Shown here: positions 40,294 through 48,052 of the stretch, piece after piece
How the letters are laid out: every line of letters starts with the position of its first letter
How positions within the stretch are numbered: position 1 is the first letter of the stretch
From: a virus
Length of the DNA: 50,269 nucleotides
Direction: 5' to 3' (one strand)
Virus record (IMG/VR): IMGVR_UViG_3300020158_000005
Coordinates: 64,001 to 114,269 of that record
Position numbers and translations under genes: made by a program
Notes under the pieces: model-generated
The model's database searches: none
The model's input: only the letters and a program-made list of their open reading frames with translations
What the model was told of the DNA's origin: nothing

Positions 40294-40506
40294 TTAATTT
40301 TCTGTTATAATTGTTGTGGCAGAAATAGTTCTACCGTAATTTATACACATAGCTACAAGAGTTTCCAATCCAAATAAATGGTTGTCTATTAAAGCTTGTT
40401 TTAAACCCATTGTATCCTCTAAATCATAACCAGCTTCAACCCATTCTACATAGTTTGCTTGTAAACTATACTTAAGTACTTCTATTGTTTTGAATCTGTC
40501 TTCCAT
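40294..40506 (-). CDS. Unknown 70-aa protein
   Basis: Starts MEDRFKTIEVLKYSLQANYV and is helical with an acidic middle (GYDLEDTMG). It overlaps the SF2 helicase by 35 bases. No family recognised. Confidence 0.45.
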   Translation of the reverse strand: MEDRFKTIEVLKYSLQANYVEWVEAGYDLEDTMGLKQALIDNHLFGLETLVAMCINYGRTISATTIITEN

Positions 40507-41584
40507 TATAAAAATAGTTGATTTTTGTACTGTCTAACATAGACAGGCTTTCCTTTAATTTTTTTAGTTCTGCAGGTTCGTTAAGACATAAAATATGTAA
40601 ATCCGCTATTTTATCCTTATAATCTAGCTTAATAGCTCTGTTTAATATCTGGGAGGTCTCTTCTGCGTTATAAGTGAAATTAGTAAGAATAACACTATCC
40701 AGGTTTGGGTAAGTCACTCCCACTTTTCCAATAGCAGCTAAAGCAAGTTGATTTATTGTACCTTCTTTAAAGGCAGTGAATACACCTTCTTCTTTACTTT
40801 TACTATGATAGGAAGGAATTCCTAAACTATCTGCAGCTTTACTTAATCCCGTAAATACTAACACACGTTTGTCTTTAAGCTTTTCTAATAACCGAAGGGT
40901 ATATTCTTTCTTAGCTATAGAAGAGAGTGATAATCTATTTCTAGCAAGGGCTAAATACATAAAATTATCCCCATCTTGTTTTAATTTTTCTATTACCCAT
41001 GTATAAGCATCATAACGCTGTTTTTCTGTCTTTCTTTTTCCTTTCTTATCTTCTGTATAGATTTTAGTATCTAAATCCACTAAATGTACATTAATTAAAT
41101 AGTTGGCTAATATACCATCATCTATTCCTTCTAATGTAGTGTATTTAGCTATGCAAGGATAACCCCAATCTTTCTTGGTTTCTTCACTTACAGTACCAGA
41201 TAATAAAAGTGCAATACAGGAAGCATCTATAATATTTCTACAATATTCCCTTTCTAAGGGAGAAGCCGCATGAAATTCATCTATAATAAAGAAATCAAAA
41301 GCACTATCTCTAAAATGTTTAAGAGAGCTAAAATTGACAAATAAAACATTTTCCATGTCATACCCCCATAGATTCATTTCATCTATCCAGGTTTGTTGTA
41401 ATTTATTATCAGGATAAGCTATAAATATTTTAGGATTGTAATGATAGGTTTTTAACAAATCTATTACCACTTTACATTTACCAAATCTCATAGCTAAATC
41501 TATATAACCTATAGAAACATGATTAGAAAAAAAGTCTTTTATTTGTTTTACTACCTTAGCTTGTAATTCGTCTTGTGTACTCAT
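40472..41584 (-). CDS. Superfamily 2 helicase (DEAH-like)
   Basis: The 370-aa protein has motif I LAMRFGKCKV (~30-39; Cys where Thr or Ser is usual), motif Ia-like IFIAYPDNK, motif II FIIDEFHAA (Asp-Glu-Phe-His), motif III LLLSGTVS, motif V-like QLALAAIGKVGVTYP and motif VI-like QILNRAIKLDY. The two RecA domains form a small DNA translocase, probably acting in replication or recombination (UvsW/RecG-like tasks). The altered motif I may lower ATPase rate. It overlaps both neighbours. Confidence 0.82.
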   Translation of the reverse strand: MSTQDELQAKVVKQIKDFFSNHVSIGYIDLAMRFGKCKVVIDLLKTYHYNPKIFIAYPDNKLQQTWIDEMNLWGYDMENVLFVNFSSLKHFRDSAFDFFIIDEFHAASPLEREYCRNIIDASCIALLLSGTVSEETKKDWGYPCIAKYTTLEGIDDGILANYLINVHLVDLDTKIYTEDKKGKRKTEKQRYDAYTWVIEKLKQDGDNFMYLALARNRLSLSSIAKKEYTLRLLEKLKDKRVLVFTGLSKAADSLGIPSYHSKSKEEGVFTAFKEGTINQLALAAIGKVGVTYPNLDSVILTNFTYNAEETSQILNRAIKLDYKDKIADLHILCLNEPAELKKLKESLSMLDSTKINYFYNGRQIQNNRST

Positions 41585-41829
41585 AATCCAAATTTTTGAT
41601 TGAAATGGTCATACACCTTAGTCATTACTCTAGCTAAATCTACTGTACTTACCCCATTTTTTGTAGGAATAGCTTTACCATGATAGTTAGCTAAAAATAC
41701 AGGGAATTGTTGAGAGAATTCTTCTAATGAAAGAAGAACTCCCTTAGACATATCCTTATAATATTCATAAGCTAGAGAGAGTGGAAATTCTTGTCCTCCC
41801 CTTATTTTAATATATTCTTCTTTTGTCAT
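41581..41829 (-). CDS. Unknown 82-aa protein
   Basis: Begins MTKEEYIKIRGGQEFPLSLA and is mainly helical, ending DHFNQKFGL. It overlaps the genes on both sides by four bases. No family recognised. Confidence 0.5.
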   Translation of the reverse strand: MTKEEYIKIRGGQEFPLSLAYEYYKDMSKGVLLSLEEFSQQFPVFLANYHGKAIPTKNGVSTVDLARVMTKVYDHFNQKFGL

Positions 41830-42218
41830 AATAATTTCCTTTTTTCATATTCTTCAAAAAATCCTAATTTCATTCCTTTCTCTATCAATTCTCTTAATAG
41901 TTTAAAATCTTTCATATTAAAACTATCAATATTGATTAATTCAGCAAATTCTTTAGAGTCTAATATTTCATTTGTATCTATCCAAGGAACTAACACTTTA
42001 TTTAATAGTGTCTCTATAATATAATCTTCATTATCCCAGATTTCTAAATATTCTTCCAGACTTACCATACCTTTTTCTTTAATAAAACTTAAAGAAGGCA
42101 TGTAGTAAATATCCTTATAAGGGTCATATCCTACACTAAGGTTAAAAGATATATCACTTCCTTGTGCTGTAAGAGTAAAATCTCCGTAAATCGGGTTAAC
42201 ACTTATAATCTCTTGCAT
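41826..42218 (-). CDS. Unknown 130-aa protein
   Basis: The N-terminal half is beta-rich (IYGDFTLTAQGSDISFNLSVGYD), the C-terminal half helical and acidic, ending EEYEKRKLL. It shares one base with the upstream stop (TAATG). The function is unknown, and its place between two helicases suggests a replication accessory. Confidence 0.5.
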   Translation of the reverse strand: MQEIISVNPIYGDFTLTAQGSDISFNLSVGYDPYKDIYYMPSLSFIKEKGMVSLEEYLEIWDNEDYIIETLLNKVLVPWIDTNEILDSKEFAELINIDSFNMKDFKLLRELIEKGMKLGFFEEYEKRKLL

Positions 42219-42535
42219 TATATTTTATTTTTAATTGTTTCTTTAATAAGTTCTTTTTCGTTAATTTCTGTACCATCTAAATTAGAAAATCTTTTAATAT
42301 CAAAGGTAGGTTCCATCATAGTTTCCCCTAAAATAGGGTTTTGAACAGGCACTTTTGGGTTTTTTAATTCTTCCAATAGTACACCTATTTTATTCCCATC
42401 TCCAGGTTTTGTGGCATGATTTATCACTTGTCTTATATTATAGATTTTATCCTGTTTAGGACTTTGTACACCGTATTGGGTATAAAAAGCTACTGTTTCT
42501 GGGGGAAATTTACCATTTATACATATTACTTCCAT
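42218..42535 (-). CDS. Unknown 105-aa protein
   Basis: The start MEVICINGKFPPETVAFYTQYG, the phrase PKQDKIYNIRQVI and the short Pro-rich middle (KNPKVPVQNPILGETMMEP) recall small domains that bind other replication proteins. I do not recognise the family. One base separates it from the DnaB-like helicase. Confidence 0.5.
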   Translation of the reverse strand: MEVICINGKFPPETVAFYTQYGVQSPKQDKIYNIRQVINHATKPGDGNKIGVLLEELKNPKVPVQNPILGETMMEPTFDIKRFSNLDGTEINEKELIKETIKNKI

Positions 42536-42536
42536 G

Positions 42537-43481
42537 TTATAAAGTTAATTTTCTTGCAAATTTAGAAGGCATAAACTTGTCAAAGTCAAATAAAGGGAAT
42601 CCTGTTTCAATATCAGTATATCTATTAGACTTTCTATCAAATCTCACTGCTAATCTTTGTGGAATACCCACTAATTTTTGTTTTTTAATCTTCTGAGAAG
42701 CAAATTGTACTTCTGTATCCATTTTATCCGAAGCATACTTAGGTCTCCAAACAGACAAAACATTGTCAAATCCATCAGACCAACTACCACCACCCTTCAC
42801 TCTATACATAGAGGGTTCAGGATATTGTTTCACTGTACCTACTTCCATTTGAGGAGTAAGTTGGTGCATAACTAAATGGAACGATGTATTTGTTTCCCTA
42901 CAGAAGTCAATAGCCAAACTACCAATATAGCCAGCGTATATATCATCCCTTTCGGAAAATCCTTTAGGGCGAGCAAATTTAACAATAGGGTCAATAATAC
43001 ATCCATATACATCTCCTTGTTCGTCTTCACATACTTGTCTAAAAGCTTCTAATACACCTTTAATTGTGTTATTTGGGGGTTTTATATAGACAAATATGAA
43101 CAAATCTTTAATAAGTTCATAAGCATGTCTATATAAATCTTCTGAAATAACACCTGGATAGTCCTTATCTGTAGTACGACCTGTTAAGGTATGTATCATA
43201 TCGTCAAAGAATTCATGAGCAGGAAAATCTTCTGGGGAAGAGAAAACGAATTTCTTATCTGTCTCAAGAGCTTTCTTGATAGATAATTGCTTAATAAACA
43301 GACTCTTACCTTCATTTGCATATCCTGTCCAAATATTAGCTTCTTGGGTACGCCAAGTCCAACATTTATCAATATCTGCATTATAAGTGGTAGTACCTTT
43401 TATCTTACCATTTAATAGCCCCTGAGTCATCTCTTCAATACAATCTTCAGGTTTATAAATTAATACTTTTTCTTCATCCAT
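42537..43481 (-). CDS. DnaB-like replicative helicase (RecA core)
   Basis: The 314-aa protein consists of the DnaB C-terminal ATPase only: Walker A GYANEGKS (53-60), KFVFSSPEDFP near the usual SxE motif, Walker B strand YGCIIDPIVKF (~159-169) and the HLVMHQLTP (~203) plus later Arg residues. It should form a ring that unwinds DNA ahead of the family A polymerase. The DnaB N-terminal collar is missing, as in several phage helicases. The primase is on another transcript. Confidence 0.82.
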   Translation of the reverse strand: MDEEKVLIYKPEDCIEEMTQGLLNGKIKGTTTYNADIDKCWTWRTQEANIWTGYANEGKSLFIKQLSIKKALETDKKFVFSSPEDFPAHEFFDDMIHTLTGRTTDKDYPGVISEDLYRHAYELIKDLFIFVYIKPPNNTIKGVLEAFRQVCEDEQGDVYGCIIDPIVKFARPKGFSERDDIYAGYIGSLAIDFCRETNTSFHLVMHQLTPQMEVGTVKQYPEPSMYRVKGGGSWSDGFDNVLSVWRPKYASDKMDTEVQFASQKIKKQKLVGIPQRLAVRFDRKSNRYTDIETGFPLFDFDKFMPSKFARKLTL

Positions 43482-43485
43482 ATCC

Positions 43486-43806
43486 TTATTTTAAATATCC
43501 TTCATGTAATAAAAATTCATACACTTTAATAAATTCTTCTTTTGTTTTAAGGTCAGATATAAAATTAATATCATATTTTAATACTCTATTAGACCTAACA
43601 GAATTAATATACTCTTTATATAATTTATATCTTGATTCAGGATGTTCTATTTTATAATTTATGTGATGTATCACCCTATTTATAGCATGATATTGTAAAC
43701 TATCTCCCTGTCCCCTTCCTAAAAAATAAGCAAATGTAAAGCGATTTGAATAAGCTATTGCTATCAAATCTCCTTTTTGTAAAATTGGTCCATAATCTAA
43801 TTCCAT
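43486..43806 (-). CDS. Unknown 106-aa protein
   Basis: Starts MELDYGPILQKGDLIAIAYS and contains FAYFLGRGQGDSLQYH, a small beta-rich region, then basic helices. Between the 209-aa gene and the DnaB-like helicase it may be a replication accessory. No family recognised. Confidence 0.5.
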   Translation of the reverse strand: MELDYGPILQKGDLIAIAYSNRFTFAYFLGRGQGDSLQYHAINRVIHHINYKIEHPESRYKLYKEYINSVRSNRVLKYDINFISDLKTKEEFIKVYEFLLHEGYLK

Positions 43807-43818
43807 AATAATAAATTT

Positions 43819-44448
43819 TTATCCAAATAAATCTTTAGTTTCCAGAGGAACTAAACTTTCTTCTTTCTCGTCTGCTTCATCGAAATTCTCTAAAGCTGTA
43901 GCTAATGCACTACCTCTTTCCTTATGTAGGATGAAATATTGTACTAACATTGTGTACACTTCTTTCTTACTACATTCATCTACAAACTTACATAACACTT
44001 TAGTGATTCTATCTTCATTCCAGAGTTCTGGGTACACCTGATTGAATCTTTTTAAATACACTTCTAAGTCTTTTACACCACATAAGAAATAGTATTTACT
44101 ACTCTTTATACGCATAATAGCTTGTCTTTTCTTTGTATTTTTCTCTAATATGTCCTGTAATTTAGTATGTAGAATAGTGGGAAAGTTGGGAGTAGCTACT
44201 TCTTTTCTTAATTTCAACTCTGTAGATGGGGTAGATAAATTATTTAACATATCTATTCCATCTACAGTAAGCTGCATTTTGTCCGTAATTAGTCCTTTTC
44301 TTGTAAGTAATTGAATTAATGCTCCTATTTTAGGGATTAAAGCAATTTCTTCATCCATTTCAGCTCCTGCAATAAGTTGTAATATATATATCGCATCTAA
44401 GCTGATTCTCCGTTCTGTTAGTCCTATAAATTTTTCTAATGTCACCAT
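43819..44448 (-). CDS. Unknown 209-aa protein, possible helicase-associated factor
   Basis: The first ~70 residues look like a winged-helix (SLDAIYILQLIAGAEM, IQLLTRKGLITDKMQLTVDG). A middle helical region (KLQDILEKNTKKRQAI) and a C-terminal helical bundle follow, ending ETKDLFG. The gene lies close to the DnaB-like helicase. A loader or replication-initiation role is a hypothesis. Confidence 0.5.
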   Translation of the reverse strand: MVTLEKFIGLTERRISLDAIYILQLIAGAEMDEEIALIPKIGALIQLLTRKGLITDKMQLTVDGIDMLNNLSTPSTELKLRKEVATPNFPTILHTKLQDILEKNTKKRQAIMRIKSSKYYFLCGVKDLEVYLKRFNQVYPELWNEDRITKVLCKFVDECSKKEVYTMLVQYFILHKERGSALATALENFDEADEKEESLVPLETKDLFG

Positions 44449-44615
44449 ATATTTTCTTTATGTGGAAATATAATTGTATAAGTTCTTCCTTTTTTCCAAT
44501 TGTACCATAAAAGCCAATCTCCTGTTTCTGTATTTTTATCTATTACAAATTCAAATTTCCATTGTACTACCCATAAAATTACTACAATTATGAGTAAAAA
44601 TCTATAAATTGTCAT
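44442..44615 (-). CDS. Small membrane protein (57 aa)
   Basis: A frame from ATG 44615, MTIYRFLLIIVVILWVVQWK (one span), then a soluble tail with four Trp residues. The stop overlaps the next start (ATGGTGA). Not recognised. Confidence 0.5.
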   Translation of the reverse strand: MTIYRFLLIIVVILWVVQWKFEFVIDKNTETGDWLLWYNWKKGRTYTIIFPHKENIW

Positions 44616-44619
44616 AAAT

Positions 44620-44739
44620 TTAATGTTTTTTATAGTGATGAAAATCCTTTCTAAAATCCCAAATCATTAATACTACTGCTATAGCAGCTACAATAAGAGA
44701 AATATAGAAAGGATGTTCTTTTATTAAATTATTCATCAT
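44620..44739 (-). CDS. Small membrane protein (39 aa)
   Basis: I chose the ATG at 44739, overlapping the zinc-ribbon stop, over an in-frame ATG at 44817 that would cover most of that gene. The peptide has one span (YISLIVAAIAVVLMIWDF) and a His/Lys tail. The function is unknown. Confidence 0.45.
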   Translation of the reverse strand: MMNNLIKEHPFYISLIVAAIAVVLMIWDFRKDFHHYKKH

Positions 44740-44866
44740 CTCCTCCATTTTCATAACAACGTTCACACATACCATTATGGCTGGTTCCTCCTCCTGTAGA
44801 AGCGATTTCTCGTCCACAATATTTGCACCACACTTGTTTAAATAAGTTAATTAATTTTGATATCAT
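44729..44866 (-). CDS. Small zinc-ribbon protein (45 aa)
   Basis: A frame from ATG 44866 has two knuckles, WCKYCGRE and MCERCYEN, spaced by ~20 residues with Gly/Ser between, a clear zinc ribbon. It ends in GGDDE. It overlaps the membrane peptide downstream. Confidence 0.6.
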   Translation of the reverse strand: MISKLINLFKQVWCKYCGREIASTGGGTSHNGMCERCYENGGDDE

Positions 44867-44882
44867 TGTTATAATTTTTGTA

Positions 44883-45134
44883 TTATTTATTTACTCTTAA
44901 TCCATACATTAAATCAAACCAAGAAAATTGTAATTTAGCTTTATCTTTGTTTAATTTTAATGTTTTTTTAATTAACTCTATAGCATACTCTTTAAAACTA
45001 TCATATTGTTCTGGAGTAAGAGTGTTATTACTAAACCATTTTTCATCTTTTTTAACCTCTTTTATTGTTTTTCCTGCCATAGTAAGTTCGTATTCAATAA
45101 GATGGTCGTATAGATTATCCTTATTTATCTTCAT
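44883..45134 (-). CDS. Unknown 83-aa protein
   Basis: A Lys/Glu-rich helical protein, MKINKDNLYDHLIEYELTMA at the start, ending DLMYGLRVNK. It overlaps the upstream gene by 14 bases. The function is unknown. Confidence 0.5.
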   Translation of the reverse strand: MKINKDNLYDHLIEYELTMAGKTIKEVKKDEKWFSNNTLTPEQYDSFKEYAIELIKKTLKLNKDKAKLQFSWFDLMYGLRVNK

Positions 45135-45372
45135 ATTGTTCTAATTTATAATTACTATTCTGTGTTGTAAACATTGTCACATCATTATTTTCTAAAGAAA
45201 AAGATTTAATAATAGTAGTTTGCCAATATTTAAAAGGGGAATAATATAAAATACAACCTCTTCCTATTTCAGGTGTGTCATATATTAAATTACCGTCTTC
45301 TTTATACTCTATCCATTTTACTCTATCTCCAAAATTAATCAATCCATCATTTAATCTTGTTAATTTAAACAT
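45121..45372 (-). CDS. Unknown 83-aa beta-rich protein
   Basis: Starts MFKLTRLNDGLINFGDRVKWIEY with the look of a small SH3-like barrel and ends LEQYEDK. No family recognised. Confidence 0.5.
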   Translation of the reverse strand: MFKLTRLNDGLINFGDRVKWIEYKEDGNLIYDTPEIGRGCILYYSPFKYWQTTIIKSFSLENNDVTMFTTQNSNYKLEQYEDK

Positions 45373-45379
45373 ATAAATT

Positions 45380-45712
45380 TTATTTTATATTTGTTAAAGG
45401 ATAAGAGTTGATAATAGATGATGCAGAAATAACTACTGTATCACTACCACATTCATATTCATCTAATAAGTCTTTATGGTCTGTATATTCTTCACTATTA
45501 ATAACTAGAAGTTTAGCTGAATCTTTAGCAGCTTCTAATGCAGCTTGTACATGTAGTTTAGCAAACTCTATCATTGCTTCTTTACAATCTGAGAAGTTGA
45601 TAACTACTTCTCCTTCTGTATCAGAATGAGCTACAAACCATGTAGCAAATCCTCTATCATTTATGTGTTCTTGTGCTGTAGGTAAATGTCCATCCTTTGT
45701 ATGTTTTTCCAT
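45380..45712 (-). CDS. Phage protein with N-terminus altered by an HNH insertion (110 aa)
   Basis: The C-terminal ~70 residues (CKEAMIEFAKLHVQAALEAA, ending IINSYPLTNIK) belong to a type common in Bacteroidota phages and prophages. The first ~18 codons coincide with the 3' end of the HNH gene in another frame. The intact-type start IPTAE is found upstream of the HNH gene as a 12-codon remnant (MNIPTAEFDNIK, 46190-46152). The present start is thus probably supplied by the inserted element. Confidence 0.6.
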   Translation of the reverse strand: MEKHTKDGHLPTAQEHINDRGFATWFVAHSDTEGEVVINFSDCKEAMIEFAKLHVQAALEAAKDSAKLLVINSEEYTDHKDLLDEYECGSDTVVISASSIINSYPLTNIK

Positions 45713-46136
45713 TATATCTTCTTTTTAAAAATGCAATTATGTTTGATTTATGTAAATTTAAACCTTCAGCAGCCAGTCTTATTGAGTCAAAAGATAATAC
45801 TTGTTCTTCTTTTGTACATATAATCGGCTTACATACTTTTTTAGTTCGTTGTTTATCTTTCATATCCTTGGTAAAGGACTTACCAAAGAAATTATTTTTA
45901 TCCCCTATTTGTGATAGAGATATTTTTTCACTTCTTTCTTTGGTAAAGTCATATTTAACATGACAAGAACGACATAATTCTGTAAAACACGTTATGTCTT
46001 TACTATACTCACAACCTTGTAATAAAGCCCAATCATATACTTTTGCTGTAGTTGTACCGCAGTGTGAGCATATATTCTTTTTTGGGTAGTTTTCTCTTAG
46101 CCATTTATGCAAGGCACTATATTCTTTTTTATTCAT
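45657..46136 (-). CDS. HNH homing endonuclease with NUMOD modules
   Basis: The nuclease part has ICSHCGTTTAKVYDW, LCRSCHVKYD (zinc knuckles) and Lys/Arg-rich linker SQIGDKNNFFGKSF (NUMOD3-like). A NUMOD1-like helix-turn-helix follows: VLSFDSIRLAAEGLNLHKSNI, ending RYNGKTYKGWTFTY. I chose ATG 46136 because a consensus promoter ends five bases before it. An ATG five codons upstream (46151) would overlap that promoter. The element is bounded by 11-bp direct repeats. Confidence 0.85.
   Translation of the reverse strand: MNKKEYSALHKWLRENYPKKNICSHCGTTTAKVYDWALLQGCEYSKDITCFTELCRSCHVKYDFTKERSEKISLSQIGDKNNFFGKSFTKDMKDKQRTKKVCKPIICTKEEQVLSFDSIRLAAEGLNLHKSNIIAFLKRRYNGKTYKGWTFTYSTRTHK
45674..45684. repeat. 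Direct repeat flanking the HNH element (right copy in transcription order)
   Basis: TGCTGTAGGTA (plus strand), identical to 46176-46186. It lies inside the overlap of the HNH gene end and the 110-aa gene start. Confidence 0.75.
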
Positions 46137-46140
46137 AATA

Positions 46141-46171
46141 CAAAAATACAATAACTACTTAATATTATCAA
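46141..46171 (-). promoter_or_regulatory. Promoter of the HNH homing gene
   Basis: Minus-strand TTG (46171-46169), 20 bases and TATTTTTG (46148-46141) match TTG-N20-TAnnTTTG. The ATG at 46136 follows after four bases, so the message would be leaderless. Confidence 0.7.
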
Positions 46172-46175
46172 ATTC

Positions 46176-46186
46176 TGCTGTAGGTA
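46176..46186. repeat. Direct repeat flanking the HNH element (left copy in transcription order)
   Basis: TGCTGTAGGTA, the second copy of the 11-bp repeat, 502 bases from the first. It codes for the IPTA of the remnant peptide. Confidence 0.75.
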
Positions 46187-46195
46187 TATTCATAA

Positions 46196-46567
46196 CTATT
46201 GTTTTACTATTTCAATTAATTTATTAAGACAAGCTAGTTCTGCTTCTTCGTAAGTACCAACTTTAGGGTCTTTGTTAAACTCTTCCATTGTTCTTTGTTG
46301 CACATATTCTTTACCTGACAAAGACATATCATAGACATGACAATCAAATTGTTTTACATTTGGTCTAAATCCAATGAATCCTCTCAAATTATACTTCTCT
46401 CTAAACCATCTGAATGCTTGTTGGTATAATGGAGTATCTACAAATGCATCTGAATCTGGATGATACGCAAAAGTTTTATCTTTATAGTAACAGCCTAAAC
46501 AAGATTCATTAAACCCCAATTCTTTAAGAGATAAAGCTTGTTCATATGGTATAAACTCTTTATTCAT
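46196..46567 (-). CDS. Unknown 123-aa phage protein
   Basis: The sequence (MNKEFIPYEQALSLKELGFNE, then CLGCYYKDKTF and QAFRWFREKYNLRGFIGF) is of a kind frequently seen in Bacteroidota phages and prophages and has a CxxC pair. It might be a small DNA- or metal-binding protein. The function is not known. Confidence 0.55.
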   Translation of the reverse strand: MNKEFIPYEQALSLKELGFNESCLGCYYKDKTFAYHPDSDAFVDTPLYQQAFRWFREKYNLRGFIGFRPNVKQFDCHVYDMSLSGKEYVQQRTMEEFNKDPKVGTYEEAELACLNKLIEIVKQ

Positions 46568-46569
46568 AA

Positions 46570-46773
46570 CTATTTAATTAAGATTTCGTGTAAATAAACT
46601 TCTGCTTCACTGCCTTCACCGTACTGAATAAGTATAGGTGTGTGTTCATCAAAGTCCTCAAGTATAGGTTCTATATAAGATATGGTATAATCATTACCTT
46701 CTATAGGGTCTGGGTCATTCCATACTAATGGAGTTCCTTTTTCAATTGCTCTTTTTAATGATAATATGTGCAT
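46570..46773 (-). CDS. Unknown 67-aa protein
   Basis: An acidic small protein, MHILSLKRAIEKGTPLVWND, ending VYLHEILIK. It is two bases upstream of the next gene in transcription order. No family recognised. Confidence 0.45.
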   Translation of the reverse strand: MHILSLKRAIEKGTPLVWNDPDPIEGNDYTISYIEPILEDFDEHTPILIQYGEGSEAEVYLHEILIK

Positions 46774-46776
46774 ACA

Positions 46777-47028
46777 TTATTTATTTGAATTGTTATAAAT
46801 TTCTTCATTACCGAAAGCACTATCCATCTCATAGTATATCTCAGCAGTAGACTCTCCATTATTATCTTCAACATCCATGATATCTATTACTCCTTCTATC
46901 TCACCCCCATGGTATATGCCCGTCTTTGGATAGTTAGCATAATCTAATTCAAATAAATCTCCTGACTTTACATCAGCTTCCGCATCCACATACAACCATC
47001 CTTCTTTATATTTAATTGGTGTTAACAT
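46777..47028 (-). CDS. Unknown acidic 83-aa protein
   Basis: Starts MLTPIKYKEGWLYVDAEADV, a small beta barrel-like sequence rich in Asp and Glu. It may be soluble and single-domain. The function is unknown. Confidence 0.45.
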   Translation of the reverse strand: MLTPIKYKEGWLYVDAEADVKSGDLFELDYANYPKTGIYHGGEIEGVIDIMDVEDNNGESTAEIYYEMDSAFGNEEIYNNSNK

Positions 47029-47041
47029 AATTAGTTTTTTA

Positions 47042-47101
47042 TTAATTCCACCATACTAAGTTGGTATTTTCATAATTATTTACTTCATCATCTTTATTCA
47101 T
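47042..47101 (-). CDS. Possible 19-aa peptide
   Basis: A frame from ATG 47101, MNKDDEVNNYENTNLVWWN. The start is in the same GTAAAAC-R-ATAGTTATGAATA context as the remnant before the HNH gene. It could be a leader or another gene remnant. Confidence 0.25.
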   Translation of the reverse strand: MNKDDEVNNYENTNLVWWN

Positions 47102-47103
47102 AA

Positions 47104-47322
47104 CTATCGTTTTACAAAGTGAATAGTATCTCCTATGTTATATAGCCCTGAAGGTGCTACAAATTCTTTGTCAACAAACCCCTTATCTGTAGAAAATCTA
47201 GCGGTATAAGTGGTTACTCCATTTGTAACACCATCTATCTTAGCTACAACATCTCCATCTGTAATAGGTCTGTCGCAACTAGCTAATAATAGTACAGCTA
47301 GTATTGTTATTAATTTTTTCAT
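47104..47322 (-). CDS. Small lipoprotein (72 aa)
   Basis: MKKLITILAVLLLASC is a clear lipoprotein signal, with Cys16 as the acyl acceptor. The mature ~57 residues are beta-rich (VVAKIDGVTNGVTTYTARF; NIGDTIHFVKR). The product would sit in the host envelope. Small phage lipoproteins can block superinfection, but no evidence here decides. Confidence 0.6.
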   Translation of the reverse strand: MKKLITILAVLLLASCDRPITDGDVVAKIDGVTNGVTTYTARFSTDKGFVDKEFVAPSGLYNIGDTIHFVKR

Positions 47323-47342
47323 ATTAAACTGTTTTAGGTGGG

Positions 47343-47558
47343 TTAAAGTGATTCTCCATAGTCATGCCAACCTCTCCAGTATTCGGCATCATATTCCTCT
47401 TGTGTATATATCTTAGGTTCTTCTTTTTGGAGTTGTTCTGCTTTTTCTACAATTAATTCTAGTAGTTTATCGACACTTATAAGTTCTGTTTTCAAAGCAC
47501 TTTTAAGGTCTTCTCTAGTGTTATTAATGTATTCTATTAACTTATCTAGGTTACTCAT
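47343..47558 (-). CDS. Unknown 71-aa coiled-coil protein
   Basis: A helical, Glu/Lys/Leu-rich sequence (DKLLELIVEKAEQLQKEEPK) ending YWRGWHDYGESL. Not recognised. Confidence 0.45.
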   Translation of the reverse strand: MSNLDKLIEYINNTREDLKSALKTELISVDKLLELIVEKAEQLQKEEPKIYTQEEYDAEYWRGWHDYGESL

Positions 47559-47568
47559 TGTTTAAGGT

Positions 47569-47799
47569 TTAAAGGTTTTCTATTTCTGTTTTAACTTCTT
47601 GCCAATAATTTATTGCCGCATTATCATCCATCATCTCGACATGGGTTAGCATTTCATCTACTGCTATTAATGCACATTGTTTAGCTGCATTGTACTGATT
47701 GTAATATAAATGTTCTTTATCTTTTTCTGCCTCTTTTGATGCAGGTAATGGTTGATACATTTTAATTACTAATTCTTCTGCTTTTTCTTTAGGTATCAT
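47569..47799 (-). CDS. KAKEL-family small protein (76 aa), copy 2
   Basis: Paralogue of 49025-49243 and 17710-17913: PKEKAEELVIKMY, then AAKQCALIAVDEML and YWQEVKTEIENL. The AKQCALIAVDE block is the same as in copy 3. Confidence 0.6.
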   Translation of the reverse strand: MIPKEKAEELVIKMYQPLPASKEAEKDKEHLYYNQYNAAKQCALIAVDEMLTHVEMMDDNAAINYWQEVKTEIENL

Positions 47800-47821
47800 A
47801 ACTCTTTTGTTTTTTATTTGG

Positions 47822-48052
47822 TTAGCGTCTTGAAATTGTTAGGTAATCTGCATAGGCTTTTGATTGTTTCCCATCTACCCAATAGATAGCTTCTGACTTA
47901 GATAGCATTTTCACACTATCACACGTAAATGATGAAGTTGTTGCACCCCATCCATTAACATTATGTAAATAAATTGTAGTTTCTTTTACATGAGGGCTAT
48001 CCTCATTGCAAGAAAATAGGCAAATCGTTAAAATGATAAATAGGTATTTCAT
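47822..48052 (-). CDS. Small lipoprotein (76 aa)
   Basis: MKYLFIILTICLFSC is a lipoprotein signal with Cys15 at the lipobox. The mature part (~61 aa) contains aromatic and Ser-rich strands (HNVNGWGATTSSFTC). Its start overlaps the upstream stop by one base. A host-envelope location is expected, the role unknown. Confidence 0.6.
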   Translation of the reverse strand: MKYLFIILTICLFSCNEDSPHVKETTIYLHNVNGWGATTSSFTCDSVKMLSKSEAIYWVDGKQSKAYADYLTISRR

